Positions 26,074-37,861 of a DNA stretch of 64,000 nucleotides are shown one piece after another; the first letter of the stretch is position 1, and each line of letters opens with the position of its first letter. The position numbers and the translations under genes were made by a program. This DNA is from Lingula anatina. Lineage: Eukaryota; Brachiopoda; Lingulata; Lingulida; Lingulidae. Where the stretch lies: the NCBI RefSeq assembly GCF_001039355.2, contig NW_019775570.1, positions 7,966 to 71,965 on the forward strand, written 5' to 3'. Below the pieces are notes generated by a model. That model was not told the origin of the DNA and searched no databases. It saw only the letters and a list, made by a program, of their open reading frames with translations.

Positions 26074-26969
26074 AACATAGTCAATATGATTATTTTTTCG
26101 ATCTGAAATAGATCATCTAAATTCAATATTTAAAGCTGAAGTACCTTGTGTCTTTGACTAAAACCAGTGCCTATCTCAACACAGTATTCCCATTATGCAG
26201 AAAATAGCTGTGATCTATAAGACAGTCTATAGTCATACAGTATTACAGAATATTCAAAGACAAAGCTCAGTAACATTTGCCTGTTTTACTCAATATACCT
26301 AATATAGACAAACACGTGTATCGCAATACACTTTGCTATATTTGAAGACACAACTCAATAACATTGTTGAAGGACTTTCTCTTTTTAGCATACCCCAATG
26401 TAAGCAAACGGTACAGTGCATCCTGCTCTGATTTCAGTATCTTTCTCTGAGATTCTGTATTTTTTATTCTACACCCAGACCCACATACCACAGACAGCAT
26501 GCTTTTTAAACCACTGAACTATGACACAATACATTCAATGTTAGATGGTACTAGGTTTTTCAATCGATTCATATTAACCCAGCGGTGACTTTTGTCTGTA
26601 TTTCGAACCTGTGGTCTCTAATATTGAAAACCGTGTCTTTTATTTTGACTGAATAAATCCCTAATTTGCAATTTTTCTAAATTTCGAATTTTGAAATTCA
26701 GAGCAGTTAACTAGAAGTAAAAAAAAAAGTTTCTATGCCTTTTTTTATTTGACCCTATTTCAAACTACACCTGGTACCTTCACATAAAGGTTTTGTTTGA
26801 GGTGTTTTTTTTCACTCGCTCTATATTCCACATACATAGTTGTCATTTTTTCGCGTTGAATGACTGGATAGCTGTCGTTGTCAGTCCTTTGAAAGCTAAG
26901 AGCCCAGGTATTTTGTGTTTTGTGCATTTTCGCTTTTTGTCTCCTTGTACTCGTTGCAATAAGCATAAG

Positions 26970-27007
<38 letters not shown>

Positions 27008-28754
27008 AGAACTAGTAGTAGTAGTAGTAGTGGTAGTATTAGTAGTAGAAACGGCAGTATTTTTTAAATTTTTATTTGTATTATTTGAGTACTTCATAAC
27101 TAGTTCATTTCATGCATCCTGAATTTCAGAGATTACCAGAAACTACCCTTTCATACATAGCCAATGTTGCTTCATGCCCGCACTGCAACCAGTCAGGTTA
27201 GTTTTTTAAAACCTCAATTAATGTTCATCATGATACAATATTGGTTTCAGCCACTGATACGGCGATAGCATCATATGATCGTTTTGTTTGGTTTAAAATC
27301 CGTTCCTCAGATATGGTAGAAAATATATCCCGGTATAAATATGCCCTGAAATTAGCCGTGACAGAGGCCGACTGCATTATAATTAAAAGTGCATTGAAAG
27401 TTGATAGACTATGATGTGGAGATGTTAACAGATTTACCTAATCATTGCTACGGTGATGTATTTGTATAGAAATTCTACTTTCTTTTTAGTAATCCCACTC
27501 ACAACAATAAAAACACTACCATCTAGACCTCCGCGGTAACGTATATGAAGTAAAATGACACGTTTATTCGGTTTGAAGTACAAAATAATTCTGTCTGAAT
27601 ACAGCTGGGATGAAAAAAGTGAAGATTGCGTTAGGAGAGCGTACCCAGCAGTAATGATCCTCTCTAACACAATCACACAATTATTTACCTGTTAATGACT
27701 CCAATTTGTGCACTGCATGATATAAGATGAGCTTAACAGAATATTCATATAGAAATCATCTGTTGTCAACCAAAAGAAGTGCTACTTCATAAGTATGGAC
27801 TCAAAACTCAAAGAGTTTCGTTTAAATTTTCCTTGCTAGAGACTTCGAAAAAAATCAAATCAAACATTTCATTCTCTCTCTTAAGAAATTCGTTCTGTGC
27901 CCATGCACGCGACAGATGCAGAATATTCATGGTTACAGAAATTAGTGCAGTTTAACATCTGAGAAGGGTAAAGAAGTGGACCCCAAGGACAACTGCCACA
28001 CATAGCTTTCTTTAACAATCTTGCAATATTAACGCAGACACGCTAAATTGAGTTAGATAATTTTTCTCCCTGTCTTCACATGCTCTTTTGCAAAACCCTA
28101 CAACCACAGTTGAAAGAGGCTACACCGGTAAATAAAAAAGGTAAAGTGAAAGAGGCTCCAAAACCACTACGAATGCCTTCATGAACTGTAGTATGGCAAG
28201 CCATGATGGAATGATGGTGAGACAGTTCAACTGATACGACTGTCACTGAAACTACATACCTCGACTTAGTTTGATATAATCTCTGACTTTTTGCCACAGA
28301 GATAGCGAGGTTTGCATGATAAGTAGGGGCGAAGACGCTACTAAGGAGAACTAATGAGGGGCATCTGTGAAATCTGTGGTATAATTTATGCGTAAACCTA
28401 CCTGCCCTTGTGAGAATGTCAATTTGTAACACCTGAGCACAACATTAAGTGTACCTCTTAAAAAGCAAAACCGTCCCATCTTGAATCGTAATTTTAACAC
28501 GTTTGTGTTCATAGCGTGTTAATGACACGAGGCCCAAAGCAAAGTCGAACACCTTCACTACGTACTATTTCCGCTTTATTAGAAAAAAGGCACGCACACT
28601 GGACAGATTGGGTGGAATAAAGTGTTGGATATTTTTGCTCTGAACCCGAATCACGTCTTTAAACGGATGGATGTAAGTTGTTATATTACATGTACAACAC
28701 ATATATGCCGAGGGCATACACAGATTGTCACCGTTTGTCAGAGAGAGAGAGGGG

Positions 28755-28789
<35 letters not shown>

Positions 28790-29422
28790 GTCTATTTGGT
28801 TATGGCCACCATGCAGAAAAAAAACTGCTCATGTCACAAGGAAATTTCGTCAACTGTGCATTTCTTTCGCTCCAAAATCCCGTATACTGTCCCTTTAAAC
28901 CGATCTCTGCGCCTGCACACAATCACTTCATTTTCTTATTCATAGTCAACCTTAAAGACCTCTTTTTCACTACACTGTTGTCTTTGTAACCTAGCCGTGT
29001 TTTTCTAACAAATATTTCAATGAGAAGAAGGTGGGTAAGCAGCTAATGGGCAGGACTCTACTTATCGTTGCAGCATTTTATACTATGGTGACGGTACATG
29101 TAACACCCTGAGTGTAAACGATTACTGAAAGATCAGCTCTATGACATGTCAGCTTCCGTTCCCTCTGAAACTCAGGGTGATAATACTGCTCTTGTTTCCA
29201 TATACATTCCCGCCTATGTATTCAATATAAAAATAATATGCTGAAGTGAAGCCATTAGAATATATGTCAAAAATAAGCGAATTGTAAAATAAACGGCAAG
29301 ATGTCAAGAAGATGCATGAGTGCACCATAATATTCAGTAACATACATGTACGTTGTTGTGTTCCTATAGGATGGATAGCACAGCCTCAAAGCGAATTTAT
29401 GTAGCCGGAGGGGGGGGGGGGG
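26074..29422. repeat. Duplicated block, copy 2
   Basis: Direct copy of 22184-25642, near-identical by eye (a few percent difference), with about 100 bp deleted near 27960 and shorter ATT/AGT tracts. The single-base and microsatellite differences are what allelic copies would show. Confidence 0.95.
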
Positions 29423-29431
29423 TCGAGAGAA

Positions 29432-29590
29432 CCCCCCCCCCCCCCCCTTTTGGCCGGGAAAAGGTCCCCTCTTAGTAAAATTTTATCTAGGTATATGAAG
29501 GTTTCATGGTAAAAAGTCCACTTTTCAGAAAAAGAACCTCCTTTTTGAAATTGCTGGCTACGGGCCTGAGAAGTCTCATATTCTGACATC
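29432..29590 (-). repeat. Probable dispersed repeat fragment with poly-G/poly-C junction
   Basis: Minus-strand reading begins CAGGCCCGTAGCCAGCAATT and runs into G/C homopolymers. I recall this 'GGCCCGTAGCC ... GGGGG' form from dispersed repeats of several invertebrate genomes. No element ends defined here. Confidence 0.35.
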
Positions 29591-30916
29591 TGATGAATAA
29601 GTTAAGCATTGAAACAATAGGTGGAATAATTAGTAAGACCCCCTTAGCACGTGATAAAGTTATTTTATATACGACACACCACCAAGGTTAAAACAAGACG
29701 GGAAATCACGTATGAAACAAAGTATGAAACTATTCTAAGCATTCCTTTAAAATGAAGGTGACATACATGATCTGGCAACGATATATCAATATCAACAAAA
29801 CGTTTATAATAACGCTTCAGAGTCTAACATTTATCATTCTCGAGAACGCACATGATGATTCAGTCACTTTTAAAAGGGAGTTTTGCTGCACGTGATTGTT
29901 TGTAATAAGTAGTTTCAATTATATAGAGGATCTCATGACAATTGCCATTAATGACATTATCATAGACAACTACATGAATGTGCTTAACCGCATTCAGACT
30001 ATGTTCTTATCTTCTTTTATTGGTTGTTACTGTATTTGCGTTTTGGTCACCTAAAATGTCGCTTTTTACGCGACTATTGCAACCGACCGGATTGCCGGTT
30101 TCTTTAATATTTAAAGTATTTAAAGTGTTTATCCTTTATTCAGTCCTTTCCATTCTTTTTCATTTGAGACAATAACTTGTATGGAGACATTATCAGACAA
30201 GGTTGTGGACTGCCACTAGTTGAATGAATTTGTACGTGCTAGTCAGGCTCGCATATATACGACATACTGGTTGGCTAATGTATGTGATTTATACTGGCAT
30301 ATTTCAGATAAATAACTAGATAGTGCAAGTGTTCAAATAAATGAACTCTCACCTAGTTTATAAGATAACTATATTGATGCCGATGCCTTCCATATCCCTA
30401 TGAGTGGCGGGGCCCAGCTTGTCTCGAAATCTCAAGGTAAACATATTTCATGTTGACCAATATTGTTGTCCTTACCGCTGTTTATATATCTTACTTCAAT
30501 AATACCCCCTTATCTAGGTACATGTATCGCCGATAATAGGAGGGGGGACATACATGTACGGTATTACTTCTTTAATGCGTCACCATGTTGTTTTTGCTAT
30601 CAAGTAAGCCTATAGGAAAATTAAATACTGATAACAGTGTTTGCTGTCTAATAGGTAACGGTTTTTCCCCATAAGAAGCACCATACTGACAGTGTCTGGT
30701 TCTCGTTTTAGGGTAGCTATAAAATATTATTAATGTTTCACGTTTTCTTGTGAAGAGCTGCACACTATTAGGCTCTGCCATCCGGGCACTTCAAACCAAA
30801 CAATAACAAACCCATTAGCTGTAGTAAGGACTTAGTCGTGAGCCTCAGGGTGTAAACCTTGTCTACTCAATACCAAATTTGAATAGTCTGTGAGTATATT
30901 ATATCGGCAGACTTAC

Positions 30917-31295
30917 CTTCTTGTTTTTCCGTGACGGACCCCACCCTGTCTTTTCGCGGGACGGGCTTGGGTGGCTCCACTGACGAAGACTGGTTTCTGG
31001 CCCCGGGCACGGGGGGTGCTCCTCTCTGATAATCCAGCCTGCCTGGTAGATCGGGCCTCACAGAGAGAGGCGGCTTTGTTCCTACGGGCGGGCGCCTCAC
31101 TTCAGGCCTGCTGCCCCCGTCTACGGAAGACGGTCTGCCCCCAGGGACGGAGTTAGCGTTGGAGGCGGCATCCCCATGGTGGTCAGAACCGACTGAAGAG
31201 GACCTAGACCCGGGAAGAGAGAGTTTCATCTCCGCTCTGCTCTTAATGACTTCGTTGCCAGCGTCCTTCGACAGGTGGTTTCTCTTTTCCGACAT
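30917..31295 (-). CDS. Proline/serine-rich N-terminal exon, unidentified gene
   Basis: ATG at 31293-31295 opens 126 codons ending in the consensus donor AAG/GTAAGT (phase 1). The peptide is basic at the start (MSEKRNHLSKD), then Ser/Gly/Pro-rich with PxxP motifs (RRPPVGTKPPL, EPPKPVPRKDR) that could bind SH3 domains. It is CpG- and GC-rich, unlike its surroundings, as first coding exons often are. It looks like the disordered cytosolic N-terminus of a signalling, cytoskeletal or membrane protein; I do not recognise which. The next exon should begin in phase 1 at lower coordinates; 21064-21343 is a candidate. Confidence 0.6.
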
Positions 31296-33015
31296 ATTAA
31301 CCGTACTAGAGAAGTATACCTGTTAAATTAAAACACTGCAAAGTAGCTAGAAACAGGGCAAGTCGACTTTCATCCAGAAGTTAACAGAATAAACTCTTAC
31401 CCCAGGGTATATTGTGCACAACGCCACCGTAGAAATGTCTCCGGTGTTGTTATATGCAGTATTCAACCTTCTGATTTCGACCTTCGATGATCTTAGTGCA
31501 GTTTCGCTATTTTACTAGCAATCTCGTAGGGCACTGTCGTACTTGTACAAGAACTATCCCACACCTTGATAAATCTGACAGCCGCCGACCTCAAAGTAGG
31601 CCTTTAACTGAGTCGTCCGGTCTCAATGGTAGACCATCTAACGCACATACCATTTAGCGTAGAGCGGTACAGCAAGTCCCCTCGTGTCTCTGTTGTTTTT
31701 AAAGTCTTCTAGCACAGGATGTTTACCTGGAGAAATCGGACAGCGAGCGCCTCTCTTACTATCCCAACTATCAGATTATCAAACGTATAACCCCTTCTAG
31801 AACGCGTGTAACATCGTGCAGCCTGTGAGGCGCAATTGTTATAAGAAGTATTCAGTGACGTTTTGTTTCCGTGACGGCCTAATTTTCTTCACACACAGGC
31901 AATGATATAAGGGGAGATATGCTCGCTTTAAGTCACCTTGGTCTATCTCCAACTCCCGGGTTTCAGGCAAGACTGACACCCTGAGTTACAAGTGAAATTT
32001 GCTGGAGTATGACCGGCCTACTGCTGGGTATATATGTCGGACTCCAGAGCACACCTTGAAGAGAGAGAGAGAGAGAGTGATAGTAGCAAGTTTCTCAATT
32101 GGAGTTTCAGGGTGCAACTTGGTCGACGTATACGTAGATGAGGAGGACGGTACACGTTTTCCTGGATAACGTCCTGGAGAAAAGAATACACTGGACGTCT
32201 GTAAAACAAGGAAAAACCCGGTTAATTTACAGTTCATTTAAATATATTTTTAATTCAGTACCTGTGTTAACTAACTACAGTCAAAATAGGTTTAAAATAC
32301 ACTTAATACACACTGAATGAAATATTTAGCATAATCAGATAAGTAATATGTTAATTCGCATTACTTTCAAACCGACCGTTCACAGTGATCACAGTATTCT
32401 ATTCTTTTTTTACATACCCAGTGACAACGTTGATAAACAATCAACGGCACATGTAATTGCTCCTAATACGGAGCGTACAGTCGGGTGCTGCAGCCATAAT
32501 AAAAGCTCTTCTGTTCGCTCTTGAGTCTGAGTCACTCCGATGCACAGTTTTGCTATACAGTTCCGTTTTCTCCTTCGATTTTAATGTTCACGTGCACCTA
32601 ATCAAACAGGTGAGAGGTCTGGAGGTATTTGGCCCCTTAGTTTGTACAATCCCCTTTGCTATTTGACTTATTGAGTAACCGAATGTGTGTCTTTGTTGAG
32701 ATATGTGTTCTTTGCTTCGAGCTGAGTCGGCTTAAGAAACTGCCAATACTTGATTACCACTGGCCTACACCGACAGATTTCTCCAGCGCTTTATATAATT
32801 AGTTCCGATTCAGAAGTATATGACGTAATCAACTTTTTCTAACCGTTGTGACAGTTCAGTCCTGTGATGGCCGCTCAAGCATCATTTCTCTCTGCCCGGA
32901 AAACGGACCCAGACCAAAACTGATCCAAATTCATAAGTGTGTAAACTGTACTAAGCCGCAGTCAAGTTCTTTTCAGATGTTTCCTTCAAGTTGTAAACGT
33001 TTTTATATTTATGTG
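31296..33015. other. Promoter region of the minus-strand gene and 5' flank of the Q-rich gene
   Basis: No confident gene. It contains the candidate upstream exon at 32055-32198, two of the recurrent CAGGGTG/CACCCTG words (31978, 32106) and a (GA)n tract at about 32058-32078. It separates two divergently oriented genes and presumably holds both promoters. Confidence 0.4.
32055..32198 (-). other. Candidate 5' (possibly untranslated) exon of the minus-strand gene
   Basis: An excellent acceptor (TTTTTCCTTGTTTTACAG) and a donor CAAG/GTGTGC delimit 144 bp. More than one frame is open and neither resembles a known family. Located about 760 bp upstream of the ATG-bearing exon at 31295, it could be a 5' UTR exon. 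Confidence 0.3.
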
Positions 33016-35638
33016 ATGGAGGGAGGTGAACCCGTTGAGAACGCGGCTGGAATGCTTAATGGGATCAGGGGNGCCAGGAGCCGTTGGAAGTACACAACAG
33101 CCAGGACAGGCATCAGTATACCAACCTCAGTTTTTGTACTCAGATCAACCAGCCAAGCAACCCTGTGATTCCAAAATGGCCATGGGCATCCCCTGTGAAG
33201 AAACGGTGTCAAATACCCAGGGAAGTGGCATGTATGGGTCACATGGTGGTCACTTGGCTCTGGATGACCTAAATCAGAGCATCAGAGACTCTGAAGAGCA
33301 GTTTGAGGAATTGGAGACCTGTGCCCGGATGTTGCAGCAGTCAGCTAGGCAGAGTGGAACTGGAGGTGGGAGCAAGAGTGCCAAGTACATATGGAAGCAG
33401 TTAGAGATGGTGAAGAAACAACAGGAAGAGTTGCTCAAGTTCCAACAGCAGTTACAGCACATGCTAGCAGTGCAACAGCATCAGCAGTCACAACAGCTAC
33501 AGTTGTCAACAGCCAGTCAACAATTGCCAATACCAGGTCAACACCCCACAACACAGCAACAGCAACAATATTTTGAACAATTACCAAGACTTAATCAGCA
33601 AATTTCAGGGCAGCCACAACAAGGGGTTATAACTTTACAATATCAACAAAGACAATTTCCCCAACATGGTTCACAGCAGCAGATGCAACATCAGTCTCTT
33701 CTGCAACAAAGTCAACATCAGCAACAACAGTCAACAGTGCATCAACATCAGCAGCCATCATCCACAAATCTTCAGTCAGTACATCATAACTTTATGTATA
33801 GCCAAGAGCAGCAAAAGGTGGGTCGGACTCATACCCAACAGTATCCGTTCCAGCCATCAGTAGATGAAAATCAGTGCTTCATTCAACATAATGAAAAGCA
33901 AATTGCTTCTCAGGTGTTAGCCACTGGTGGGGATGCAGCAAAGACTGCCCATGTGGAGTTGAATCCTGGTGAATTGACTGTTGGGCAAAGACCGCTTATA
34001 CAGACAGCAAACAGTGCTTTTACTGGACTAGATTTGATGAATAATGTAGTCCCAGACGGGGCATCAGAATTGACTGTCTCATGCAAAAGTTGCTCCACAG
34101 TACCTTGCACTACACAGTCAACAGTACCCTCACAGACAGATAGAACCATGGTGGAAAGTCTGCAGAATGTTGCTACATCTTTCAAACAGATGACACAACA
34201 ATTTAGTGATCAAACTCACATTTCTATGACAAAGTCTCCTTCGGCGGCTTTATCAGATGTGCCACACCAGGTTTTACATACAGGGACATTGCATAGCAGG
34301 CAGTTTGAGACTGACACTATGGTGGAGCCTACTCTGAAACCAACACTGGGTTCAAAACCACAACAATCTGTTTCCTCTGATCAGCAGAAAGGACAAACTA
34401 GTTCCCAGCCTAGAGAACTGGCAAGACTGCAGCCATTTCTGTCTTCCATGCCAGGAACCATTCAGACACCAAGACCAGAGATAGCAGGAGAGACCAATAT
34501 CATGTCCAGGTTCAACCGGTTATCCATGTCAGTTCCCAGACCAGTCACCTTGACCTCAGCTTCCTCGGGAGTTGATCTTCGACCTCCCATTATGACCCCA
34601 CTGGCCATGAGAGGGGGGATGGGGGCCAGTTCAGGTGCAAAGGTTGTCACACCAGAGGTGGTGTCGGCGTCACCTGGAGAGTCGCCTGTGTTATACCCAG
34701 ATCTGGACCAGTCACCTGTGTTGCTGAGACGCGATGGTGGTGGTGTAATGGTGAGCGAACAGCATGCTACAGCGTTTAGTAGGAACAGTGCGGTGAAGGT
34801 TTGGAATATGGGTGATACTAATACACAGGAAAATGGAATTCGGCTTAGTGGTAATGGCATTTCTGATGAGACGTCAATACAATTTTCCTCTGGCCAATCC
34901 ATGGTGCCCTTGCAAGGCAGAGGGGACAGTCCACAAGCCAGGGATTCTGATGTGCAAGTTGTTGTCTCTGAAGACTTGGATTCTACAGAGACATCACTCA
35001 CCACAAGCAAAAGAAGTTTTCACAGCTCAACAGAATGTGGACAAGATCGACAGAAGACATCTCCCTCCTTGCCTGTACCACGGACTGCAGGTTTCGGCAC
35101 TGGTAGGTCTAGGCTTGCTGGTGTCCTGGTGACTGGCGCAACACAGCGTTTTCAGGAGGCACTACTGGATGAAGAGTGCGCCCTTTACGCATGTCGTCTC
35201 CAGACCAAGTTTTCTCCCCAACCACAACAGCCTCGATCTTGCCATGACCCTGTGGCGTTGGTTTTGGCAGAAGGAGATGATATGGTATGTGTGTCAGAGG
35301 AGTTGGTATTTTATTAACTTAGTTACAAAATTGAGCTGTAATTTTAACTTTTGATGGATATTTTCAGCTTTTGATTGTTTTATAGTCCAGAATTATGGAT
35401 GGTTTGTTAAGATTTTGTTATGGTACTGGTACTTATGATTTTGATAAATTGCAAAATACCGAATGTGTTTTTGTTAGCCTGAAGTATAAAATAGAATTTA
35501 TTTCTGCTTTTAAAGTTTAAATATGACTTAAAGCTAAGAGATTTATTATTTTCTTTTCAGCACTTCATTCCTATTCGAGAAGACTCCTACCACCCAAGGC
35601 CAGCAGATGAGGGATCAGCATTTTCTTGCCTTGCCTAA
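33016..35638 (+). CDS. Glutamine-rich coiled-coil protein, unknown function, 2 exons, frame broken at an N
   Basis: Exon 1 is 33016-35284 (donor ATG/GTATGT) and exon 2 is 35561-35638 (acceptor TTTTCTTTTCAG, 25 codons, TAA). I favour the ATG at 33016, reading MEGGEPVENAAGMLNGIRG up to the N at 33072. After the N the reading moves to another frame, starting PGAVGSTQQPGQ, and stays open to the end, so the N hides an indel. The product is about 780 aa. It has a predicted helix/coiled coil (DDLNQSIRDSEEQFEELET; IWKQLEMVKKQQEELLKFQQ), a long Gln/His-rich region, a Ser/Thr/Pro-rich middle, and a compact C-terminus (ALLDEECALYACRLQ ... DPVALVLAEGDDMHFIPIRE) that looks conserved. I do not recognise the family. 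Poly-Q plus a disordered middle suggests a scaffold or transcriptional co-regulator, which is inference. Confidence 0.75.
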
Positions 35639-35933
35639 AATGAAAACAATTTTTGGATGTTTTCTACCATATAAGTATGTCCTTTGTTCTTGAGTGTGAT
35701 GTAATGGAATATTAACAATTGATGCTTCTTTTCAAAGCATCTTCTTACAGTCTTGTTGCATATGGCTGAATTCAATGGCACCATGGTAATGGGTTTTTAC
35801 AGTAAAAATTTAATGTTTACTTTGGCACAGATCATGATGTTCATAGAATTTTTTTTTTCGAGAATGATGGCATGTAGATGTATATTACTGGACCAACTCA
35901 AGCATGTTAATATAGTTTGTTGTTTTGTAAGCC

Positions 35934-35939
35934 AATAAA
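35934..35939 (+). terminator. Poly(A) signal of the Q-rich gene
   Basis: AATAAA about 300 bp downstream of the TAA stop of the plus-strand Q-rich gene. Confidence 0.6.
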
Positions 35940-37089
35940 CTGAAGTTTTGTAATTCACCTGCAAAAGGTAATATATTTTGATTTGTCAGATTGGTGCTGG
36001 TTGATTTTTTTTTTTTTTTCGTTGTTTAATTATTTTTCTTTTCAAAATCTGGTCATCATATTGAAGATTTGTATCAATTCATATTTAATAGTGACTTTTC
36101 ACATACTTTTGCTCTGAAGCTTTTTTTTTCATAATTCTTAACACAGCTTGTTCCTTTGTTATTTCATTTTTTATTTGTTTGACTATTTTGTCATTGCATT
36201 AGTCAGAATGTTTATATATATTACTAATTTGAAGGCTGTCAACAATTGTTAACTTCACATGTCAATTTGAAGCAAAGAATGCAATGAGTATTGACAAAAA
36301 AACATGGAATGGAATGTAGGCCATTTTTTTGTTTCTGGCTTGACATTTTGCAAAGTTGGTAAGATGTTCCAGAAGAATTTAAGCATGTGAACAGTGTAAT
36401 TGTGAACATGATGTTTAAATGATGTGATAAGGTGAATGCCCACAATTGTATGTTGGAAGTAGTTCATTTGATGTAATGGTAAATAAGGACAAAGTTTTTT
36501 TTTTATATGAAAACTTCTGAAACTTGTTTTAGTTTGTAATTAGATTGTGATATCTCCGTAGTAGTAGGCCTTAGATATGAATTTGATTATTTTTGCATCA
36601 GAGAAAACAGTTGTATCTTGTTTAAGTTATAGGAGACTATAATATTATTTGATTTCAGTGCAGAAATCAGACCTTGTTTAAATAGATGCTGACAAAGGTA
36701 CAGATATTAATACCCTTTTTCTTGGGGGAGAGGGATGTAAGTGTTTTGTTAACATTTGAATATTAATTTTGTTGTGTGAAATCGTATGTAGGAAGTAGTT
36801 TAATATAAATGTAATATTTCATTTTATTCATATTTCCCAAAAAGCTATTCGTAAGAGATATTTCAATTTAAATATCAAAACGTAATGAATTTTTCTTATA
36901 AGAATACTAGTAAGGACTTTTACGAGAAAACAATAAAGAATATTATTGACAGTTGCAATATTGGTAGAAATAATGCATGTGAATTTTGTGAAAAATCGTT
37001 CAATGCAAAGTTTTCTCTGAAAAATACCAGTTTGTGTCTTTTTGTAAGTTTATTTACAAAGAATTATACATCTTACATAGTATGTTCAG

Positions 37090-37446
37090 TTAAAGGGATA
37101 ATAACTCTTCGTATGAGATCTATATTTCACAGTAAAAACATTGTAAACAACTCATAGAAATATAATATATTCTGTTTTACCACAAAAAAGGCAGTAATAG
37201 CTGTTATTCTGATATCTGAGCTTGTCTTCAGAGCACGTGACCTCCATTGGTGGCTATACTCTGTTATAATCTCTTAAGAGATTTTAACAAAAAAACCAAA
37301 CTTTTTAGAAAAAAAAACAGGGACTAACTTTGAGTGTAAAAATGGATTCATTAACCATTGGTAAGTATGGGAAAATTGTTGTTTACTCCAGGAAAATCCA
37401 TTTTTTGTCCAAAACGAGTTATTCCAAAGAGTTATTATCCCTTTAA
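37090..37446. mobile_element. TTAA-flanked MITE, copy A
   Basis: A 357-bp element with terminal inverted repeats AGGGATAATAACTCTT / AAGAGTTATTATCCCT, each bordered by TTAA. A second copy at 61527-61873 is about 95% identical by eye over its length. No transposase ORF. TTAA target choice is the hallmark of piggyBac-type transposases, so it is probably a non-autonomous element mobilised by one. Confidence 0.8.
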
Positions 37447-37861
37447 CCACATAGCTTTTGAGTTTATATTCCGTTTGCTCAGTGAAAAAAATATATATTA
37501 TATATATAATTTTTACAGTTTAGTTGACAGCATTATTACATCAGCTGTTCTATTTCAAAGAGTAATATTAAATACACATTTTCAGAAACTTTTCACGCTT
37601 TGTCGATTATGAAGAGTAATTTTGATTTGTGATTTTGACACCCATAGTCAAGCTAACCCTAACTTGTAGGAATTTACTCTGGTGAGCTATAGGCTCCGGA
37701 ATGTTTTGAGAAAAAACGTGGAAGCCTCGTGAACTCTCTTCACATGATCACTTGATACAACCGTGCCTTTGTTCATATCATTTACTATTATTCATTCGTT
37801 AACTTAACTATTTGCGCAATCGATAAAACGGATTCTGATTTTTACACAGTTGGTAGTGACG

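Larger units (their letters stand above)
21344..30916. other. Non-coding, dominated by a 3.4 kb direct duplication
   Basis: No supported gene. Short ORFs repeat in both copies of the duplication only because the DNA is duplicated. If 30917-31295 and 21064-21343 are exons of one transcript, this stretch is its intron. Confidence 0.5.
35639..37861. other. 3' UTR and intergenic, with a MITE
   Basis: A poly(A) signal AATAAA lies at 35934-35939, about 300 bp after the stop. The remaining DNA is AT-rich and contains the TTAA-flanked element at 37090-37446. The 90-codon ORF at 36885-37157 is Asn/Lys-rich and overlaps that element, so it is not called a gene. Confidence 0.6.

Noticed and set aside
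36885-37157. 90-codon plus-strand ORF with CEFCEKSF zinc-finger-like segment
   Set aside because: Asn/Lys/Phe-rich, without the His pair of a C2H2 finger, and its 3' half is the MITE.
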